Shown: piece after piece, positions 58,326 through 64,000 of the stretch | How positions within the stretch are numbered: the stretch's first letter is position 1 | Layout: the number at the start of each line of letters is the position of its first letter | NCBI RefSeq assembly: GCF_020921035.1 | Contig: NC_063151.1 | Coordinates: 6,386,001 to 6,450,000, forward strand | Reading direction: 5' to 3' | Length of the DNA stretch: 64,000 nucleotides | Source: Rhodamnia argentea | Lineage: Eukaryota > Streptophyta > Magnoliopsida > Myrtales > Myrtaceae | Position numbers and translations under genes: made by a program | The notes under the pieces: generated by a model | Databases searched by the model: none | What the model saw: only the letters and a program-made list of their open reading frames with translations | Told to the model about the DNA's origin: nothing

Positions 58326-61300
58326 ATGGGTTGCATTTGCGGCAAGCCATCTTCCATTGATGATAGTAAGGAGAGCCCTCGGGAACGGTTATCCGGCAAA
58401 ACATCATCGGACTTGCGGGTGTCGAGGACAGTTTTGCCAAGGAGGGAGGAAGGTTATCATCGAGTAAAGGACAGATACAGTAGTGGCGATGATGGCAGAG
58501 CAATATCAGTTGACAAGCAAATAAATGGGTCTTTGAGGCTGCAGGCTCATAATCTCGAGAGAAGCAGGGAGAAGATGGAGCACATCGTTGCTCAACATCC
58601 TTCTACAGGCAGCATTCCAAAGGCTATGGAAGGAGAGCAAGTTGCGGCAGGGTGGCCACCTTGGCTCGCCGCAGTAGCTGGAGAGGCTATCAGGGGCTGG
58701 GTGCCACGAAGGGCTGATTCTTTTGAGAAGCTGGATAAAGTATGCTTCTATCTCTCTATGCTGGTGACGTTATGTTTGCTTCATGTTCTATGTGTTTTTT
58801 GTTTTGGTAAGGACTTCGTGTTCTATGTTTGCAATGGTATATTTTAGTTAGTTTAATCATTATTCATTGTAGTGCTATCTCTTTCTTTGTAAAGCGAGAT
58901 AACCTATTGGTCGAGTTAGCTGCCTTACCTTGACACATGTTATTGTAGATTGGACAAGGAACGTACAGTAATGTTTACCGAGCTCGTGATCTTGATCAGA
59001 GGAAAATTGTGGCACTGAAGAAAGTGAGATTTGATAATCTAGAGCCCGAAAGCGTCCGCTTTATGGCAAGAGAAATCCATATTCTCCGCAGGCTTGATCA
59101 TCCGAATGTGATCAAACTGGAAGGTTTAGTTACGTCAAGGATGTCCTGTAGCTTATACCTTGTCTTTGAGTATATGGAGCATGATTTGGCGGGTTTGGCT
59201 GCCCATCCTGGTTTGAAATTTACAGAAGCACAGGTACACCTGCTAGCAATTTATGCTATGAACTTAATAGTTTAGTAATTTGCTTTTTCTCTGTATACAC
59301 TAAAAAGTTGATGTTTTTTTACTGGTGTTGTGACAATGCCGTACTAGACTGTGACGCGTTAATTTTTCTTTCCTAGTCATATTTTCCTATCCATTACTCG
59401 TGCACAGGTCAAATGTTACATGCAGCAACTGTTACATGGACTTGATCATTGTCATAATCGTGGAGTTTTACACCGAGACATTAAAGGGTCGAACCTTCTT
59501 ATCGATAACAATGGCGTTTTGAAGATTGCGGATTTTGGCCTAGCTAGTTTTTATGATCCTCATCAGAATCAGCCCCTGACGAGCCGTGTGGTGACACTTT
59601 GGTATCGGCCACCTGAGCTTCTGCTTGGAGCCACCTACTATGGGACTGCTGTTGATCTCTGGAGCACTGGCTGTATACTTGCTGAGTTATATGCTGGCAA
59701 GCCTATCATGCCTGGAAGAACAGAGGTACTTGTCTCTATTTTTCTTTATCTGATTTATGATATCGGCAAGAGTTCCTAACGCCATCTACCCTCGGTCGTT
59801 AGGCATTTTAGTTCCTCCTGCATGACAAAAGTCTACGCGAGCTTCATGCTGCCTCTACGGTTTTGGTTGCATCTATAATGTATTGGTAAAAATCAAGAGG
59901 ATGCCCATCTTCGATACTTTCTTGTCTTGATAACTTAGAATTTTTGTAATTGACTTTTGTTGGAAAGAGATTGCTCCAACATGCCTTAATGTTTTTACCT
60001 TTCTATGCTTGTGTGCTACACATTTATTTTTAATTGTTTTGCTCATAGGTGGAGCAGCTGCATAAAATTTTCAAATTGTGTGGCTCACCTTCCGAGGACT
60101 ATTGGAGAAAATCTAAGTTGCCTCATGCAACAATCTTTAAGCCTCAGCAACCTTATAGACGTTGTGTGGCAGAAACATTTAAGGACTTTCCTGAATCAGC
60201 TCTCGACCTTGTGGAGAAGCTACTTTCAATAGATCCTGCTGACCGTGGAAGTGCAGCTTCTGCACTCAAGAATCAGGTAATAGAGTTTCAATTTGTCATA
60301 TCAGATGGATTAACATAATCTCACCATGTCATGATTAACGGGTCTTAATGGTTCGTTAGGAATGGTTTTGAGCTTACTGTTGGCTGCTCCATATTTTCTT
60401 TTCTTTATCTTCTTTGTATTTGTTGCTTGTTGCTTTCCAGTTACTCGTTGTTAATGCTTTCCAGACTGATTTTAAATCAAGAACAAATGCTTGGCTCCAT
60501 GGAATCCCAATAATAAGTACTTTTCCCGCATACAGTATCTTTCTATGTACTCATTCTTTCTTTTTCCCAGTTCTTCACTACGAAACCACTTCCCTGCGAT
60601 CCTTCTAGTTTGCCGAAGTATCCTCCCAGCAAAGAATTTGACGCTAAAATTCGGGATGAGGAAGCAAGAAGGTGAATCTTCTTTTTGTGTCGTTGCACTT
60701 TGTATGGTCATTGTAGTGTGCTCTGCTCTGTGTTATTGATAGATAGTTTTTGTCTATTAATTCATCTGAGATGCTATTGTTGTTTTATGGTTTCTTCCAA
60801 ATGTATCCTCGAATGTGGGTCTGTTGTTGGGAATTAGTAATCTGTGTTTTGATTGGCTGGTTAATTTTCTCTGAAGATTAGGATGAAGAGGCTAATCAAT
60901 TACTGGTACTTCTATTTTGATGGTACTTTAGTGCATGTGGCTGGAGTAAATTGGAGGACTGTCAATATAGGCAGAACATTTGTCTCTAAAGCTGCTTTTT
61001 GGTCTTATAATGAGGGGCTTTCCAAGTAGTAAGTTTGGTCTGACATGCGGTATGGCTAGTAAAGTCTCCAGTGATGAGTTTGTAGCTTTCTTCAATTGTG
61101 TTAGCATCGGTCGTGGAGGCTCCTTAGAGATTTATTTTCTCTGTAATAAAGTTTCTCATTTTATCCAAAACAATCTGGGCTTGCTGAATTGGGACTCACA
61201 TGCTTATGACAGTTTGTGGGATGACGGTTAGTTGTTCTTGTTTGTGCTTCTAACTATTTGAATTTACATGTTTTATGGTTGAGCTACTCTGCATCGAACA

Positions 61301-63373
61301 ACTTTTATGCACTTATCATCCCAATAATTGACTGGATGGAGTTTGGTGGCCATAATTTTTTATATTTGGATTTAGGATTGAAATACCTTGACGAGTGGCT
61401 TTGAGATTTCCTTTTTCTTGTGGGCAATAATCTTCTATTTGAGTTAGTGCCACAAATTTTTGGTTCTCATCATTGCTTATGCACTTTCTGCACCTTCTAT
61501 AAGCAACAGAAGATGTTGCTGATTTTCCAGCTTCCCTTTGTATTGCTAGACAAGGAGCTGCAGGAAATAAGGGCCAAAGACTTGATCACGAAAGAAGGGG
61601 AGGAAGGGAGTCACGAGCTGTCCCAGCACCTGATGCCAATGCTGAGTTAGTGGCGTCGATGCAGGTCACTCCTCTGAAATTTGTTAGCACTTCCATATAT
61701 AGTTGATATGTAATGAAGATGATTCCATTCAACGCATATGCAAACTGAAAGGACAAAACTGGCATAAGGTTCTGAAATTTTAGGGACAAAGCTAGATCTT
61801 AAATTTGACTATTAAAAGATGATATATTACTTGAAAATACCAAAACGGGGGATGTTCAAGATGTTTCGACTTATGATAAACTGAAAATAGGTTTTCTAGA
61901 ATCTTACTATGTAAGAAGGACATATTAGTGCGCCTGTAGGCAGATGAATTTGGTCATAATGTGAGCTGTTTTTATTAATTTGGCATGTACCTTTCTTTCC
62001 ATTTTGCGTGAAAGTCCAATACATCAGAGTAATAAACAAAAACTAGCCTCTAATCTTTCATTAAAACGACCTAGCATCTGAATCTGTGAGAAAAATATGA
62101 TGCCATCACAGCGGCAACTACTACAGTATGGATGGCATAGTCTGTGAACAATAAAAGTCATGCCTATTAATGGCGCTGCCAGTTCAAAGTAACTTGTTTG
62201 CTCTTTTTCTTTTGTTTTTATTTTTTTGTTTGGGGGGCTTTCCCTGCCGCGGGGGGAGGAGGGGAGGAAGGGGTTGGTTGTTAGGGTGACTATTAAATGG
62301 ACTGCTTTCACTCTATGACAATATATCCAGCCATTTTGATGTCTTCCGCACCATCTTATGCTTTCTACAATAATTTCACATCATATGAGATGGTTTTATT
62401 TGCAGAAGAGGCAAGTCCAATCCAATTCTAAGAGCCGAAGTGAGAAGTTCAACCCCCATCCTGAAGAAGTTGCTTCTGGCTTCCCCATCGATCCACCAAG
62501 ACCATCACAAGTAGCAGAAAGTGGCATTGATTCTCAAGGACATCCTCACAAGAGGGCCTCTCATTCTGGGCCATTGTCTCAGAGGGCTGCATGGGCAAAG
62601 GAGGGAAAAAGACATGATGATGCTTCAAAAAGTTTTGCTGGTGCTGACCACCAAGTCGTTGCAGGTATATCAACTGCAAGGAGGAGTTTCCTATCGGAGG
62701 ATCGAAGAGAAAGGTCCGGCCCTTCACGTTCTGAAGTTCCCAAACTGATTGGGAGGTTTCCAGGATCCTTCAAGGAGGCCACTGAGTCCTTGATCCAGCA
62801 GGATCAGAAGAATCACATCCCAGCTTTAACTGGTTCACGCCATAACGAAGATGGAAGAACCAGTGACAAAGATCCCATTATTGTGAGTAGTTGAACTGCT
62901 ATCATGTTCTCTCTATACAATCATTCTGGTTTCACTACACTTCTGGTCTATGATGAATTTTGGTCTTCGTAGCTTCATAATCGAGAAATCCAAATGTTTT
63001 GAACCGACTTTTGTTAATGTATATATTCCAATGTCTAAAGTGGTTTTTGTCGTGTCTTAAAAGTGTAATAATTAGATTGCTTGATGTTCGAAATTTCAGT
63101 TGCCTGCATTCTTATGCAACATTGGTAACTATGTCTTAACTTCTTTTTTTCCCATATTGATAATAGCTCGGCTACGGGTCGAAGGGCCACAAAATTCACT
63201 ACTCTGGGCCATTGCTAGTACCGTCAGGCAATACGGACCAGATGCTGAGAGATCATGATCGCCACATCCAAGAGGCTTCCAGAAGAGCACGTATAGACAA
63301 GGCAAAGGCCAGAAAGATTCAAGTCGATGGGAATCAGATATTGGCCAGTTCGTTATTTGTTTCTGGTCGTTAA
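58326..63373 (+). CDS. CDK-like Ser/Thr kinase, IBS1 / At1g54610 type (8 exons, 714 aa)
   Basis: Exons 58326-58739, 58949-59233, 59408-59725, 60049-60276, 60571-60671, 61550-61664, 62406-62882 and 63167-63373 close in phase. The N-terminus MGCICGKPSS fits myristoylation at Gly2 and palmitoylation, so membrane attachment is likely. The kinase domain starts at IGQGTYSNVY (139-148) and has Lys162 in VALKK, HRDIKGSN with Asp257, DFGLA with Asp275, and TLWYRPPELLLG. The helix that is PSTAIRE in CDKs reads EPESVRFMAREI. The C-terminal 250 residues are basic and Ser-rich (SRSEKFNPHPEE, LGYGSKGHKIHYSGPLLVPS). Related Arabidopsis genes include IBS1, linked to defence priming; the substrate is unknown. 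The start is the only ATG giving the MGC motif. Confidence 0.92.
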
Positions 63374-64000
63374 TTTGGACAGGTTTTAGCAGTCAATAAC
63401 GAGAAGCATTATCTTAGGTTGCTGAAGTATCAGATTAGAAGTTTTTTTGTAAATGTGTTCGTGCATATATGTTCTCGGGCTATTTTTGGTTCGAATAGTA
63501 GCCGAGAAATCTGTATTGCTGTTTAACACGTGTAATCTCATTCTACTCCGTGATTGTAACATCCTCCAGATAATTCATTCTTGTAGAGAGATTGGCAGCC
63601 ATAAGCTGCGTAGCTTTGTATCTATATGGTTCGCAGAACTTGGCCCTCATATGCTGTCTAGGCACAGAATGTTTCTAGTGCTAGCACAAGAGCTGAAAGC
63701 AGAAGTCAGACTGATAATTTTCTCTACTTCTGTTTAGAACCTGATATAAGACTACACCGACTCAAACTAATGTAATGAGGTTCTTTAACAATAAACGCGA
63801 CTCAAGCAATGAGTGACTGTCAGGGTTAGAACAATCCTCACTTCGAGCAATGAGTGAGCAATCAAAACTCTGCATTTAGCAACTGACATTTAGCAATGGC
63901 CTATTCCTAATATGATTATCCTTATCATTGCACCGAAAAGTCCACAGGGGCACAGGTTGCCATCCTGTGATACCGCGTAAACTTTTTTGAACAGGAGATT
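63374..64000. other. 3' UTR and downstream flank of the kinase gene
   Basis: The sequence after the TAA at 63371-63373 is T-rich for some 200 bp, consistent with a 3' UTR. The remainder shows no recognisable feature before the window ends. Confidence 0.5.

Noticed and set aside
62024-62311. Minus-strand frame within a kinase intron
   Set aside because: No motif, and the splice pattern of the kinase explains the region as intron.

Overview
This is a 64 kb stretch of plant nuclear DNA. The genes are spliced with GT-AG introns, the families are plant ones (type 3 metallothionein, MUCI70-like DUF616 glycosyltransferase, F-box/LRR/FBD, plant CDK-like kinase with an N-terminal MGC motif), there are plastid-DNA insertions, and short transposons are abundant. 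It looks like a woody eudicot. The AT-rich transposons with GC-rich cores resemble those I associate with Myrtaceae such as Eucalyptus, but this placement is weak.

Three multi-exon genes look intact and their exon phases close exactly: a PFU/UBC25-26-type ubiquitin-conjugating enzyme on the minus strand (8413-2035, 698 aa), a MUCI70-type DUF616 glycosyltransferase on the minus strand (35171-28418, 609 aa) and an IBS1-type CDK-like kinase on the plus strand (58326-63373, 714 aa).

Between the first two lies a direct tandem duplication of about 9 kb (unit A about 9565-18277, unit B about 18278-27341). Each unit holds a three-exon type 3 metallothionein gene (plus) and a small four-helix DUF7865-type membrane-protein gene (minus). 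The copies have diverged. The metallothionein C-termini differ through a 42-bp indel, the DUF7865 gene of unit A is cut in half by a 1.36-kb deletion that unit B lacks, unit A alone carries plastid-derived sequence (ndhF- and rps2-like), and the unit junction falls inside a transposon end.

From 38 to 48 kb there are mostly dead genes: an F-box/FBD pseudogene, a plastid petA fragment fused to a copia-gag-like remnant, a tRNA-Glu-like pseudogene, an APC6/CDC16 fragment and a full-length but multiply broken ALG2 (N-glycan mannosyltransferase) pseudogene. From 50 to 56 kb there are non-autonomous elements, several with readable ends: a tRNA-type SINE with 16-bp target-site duplications, a 1.13-kb foldback element with 9-bp target-site duplications, and several MITEs. 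No operon-like or prokaryotic system is present. The most interesting material is the metallothionein duplication and the debris that records its history.
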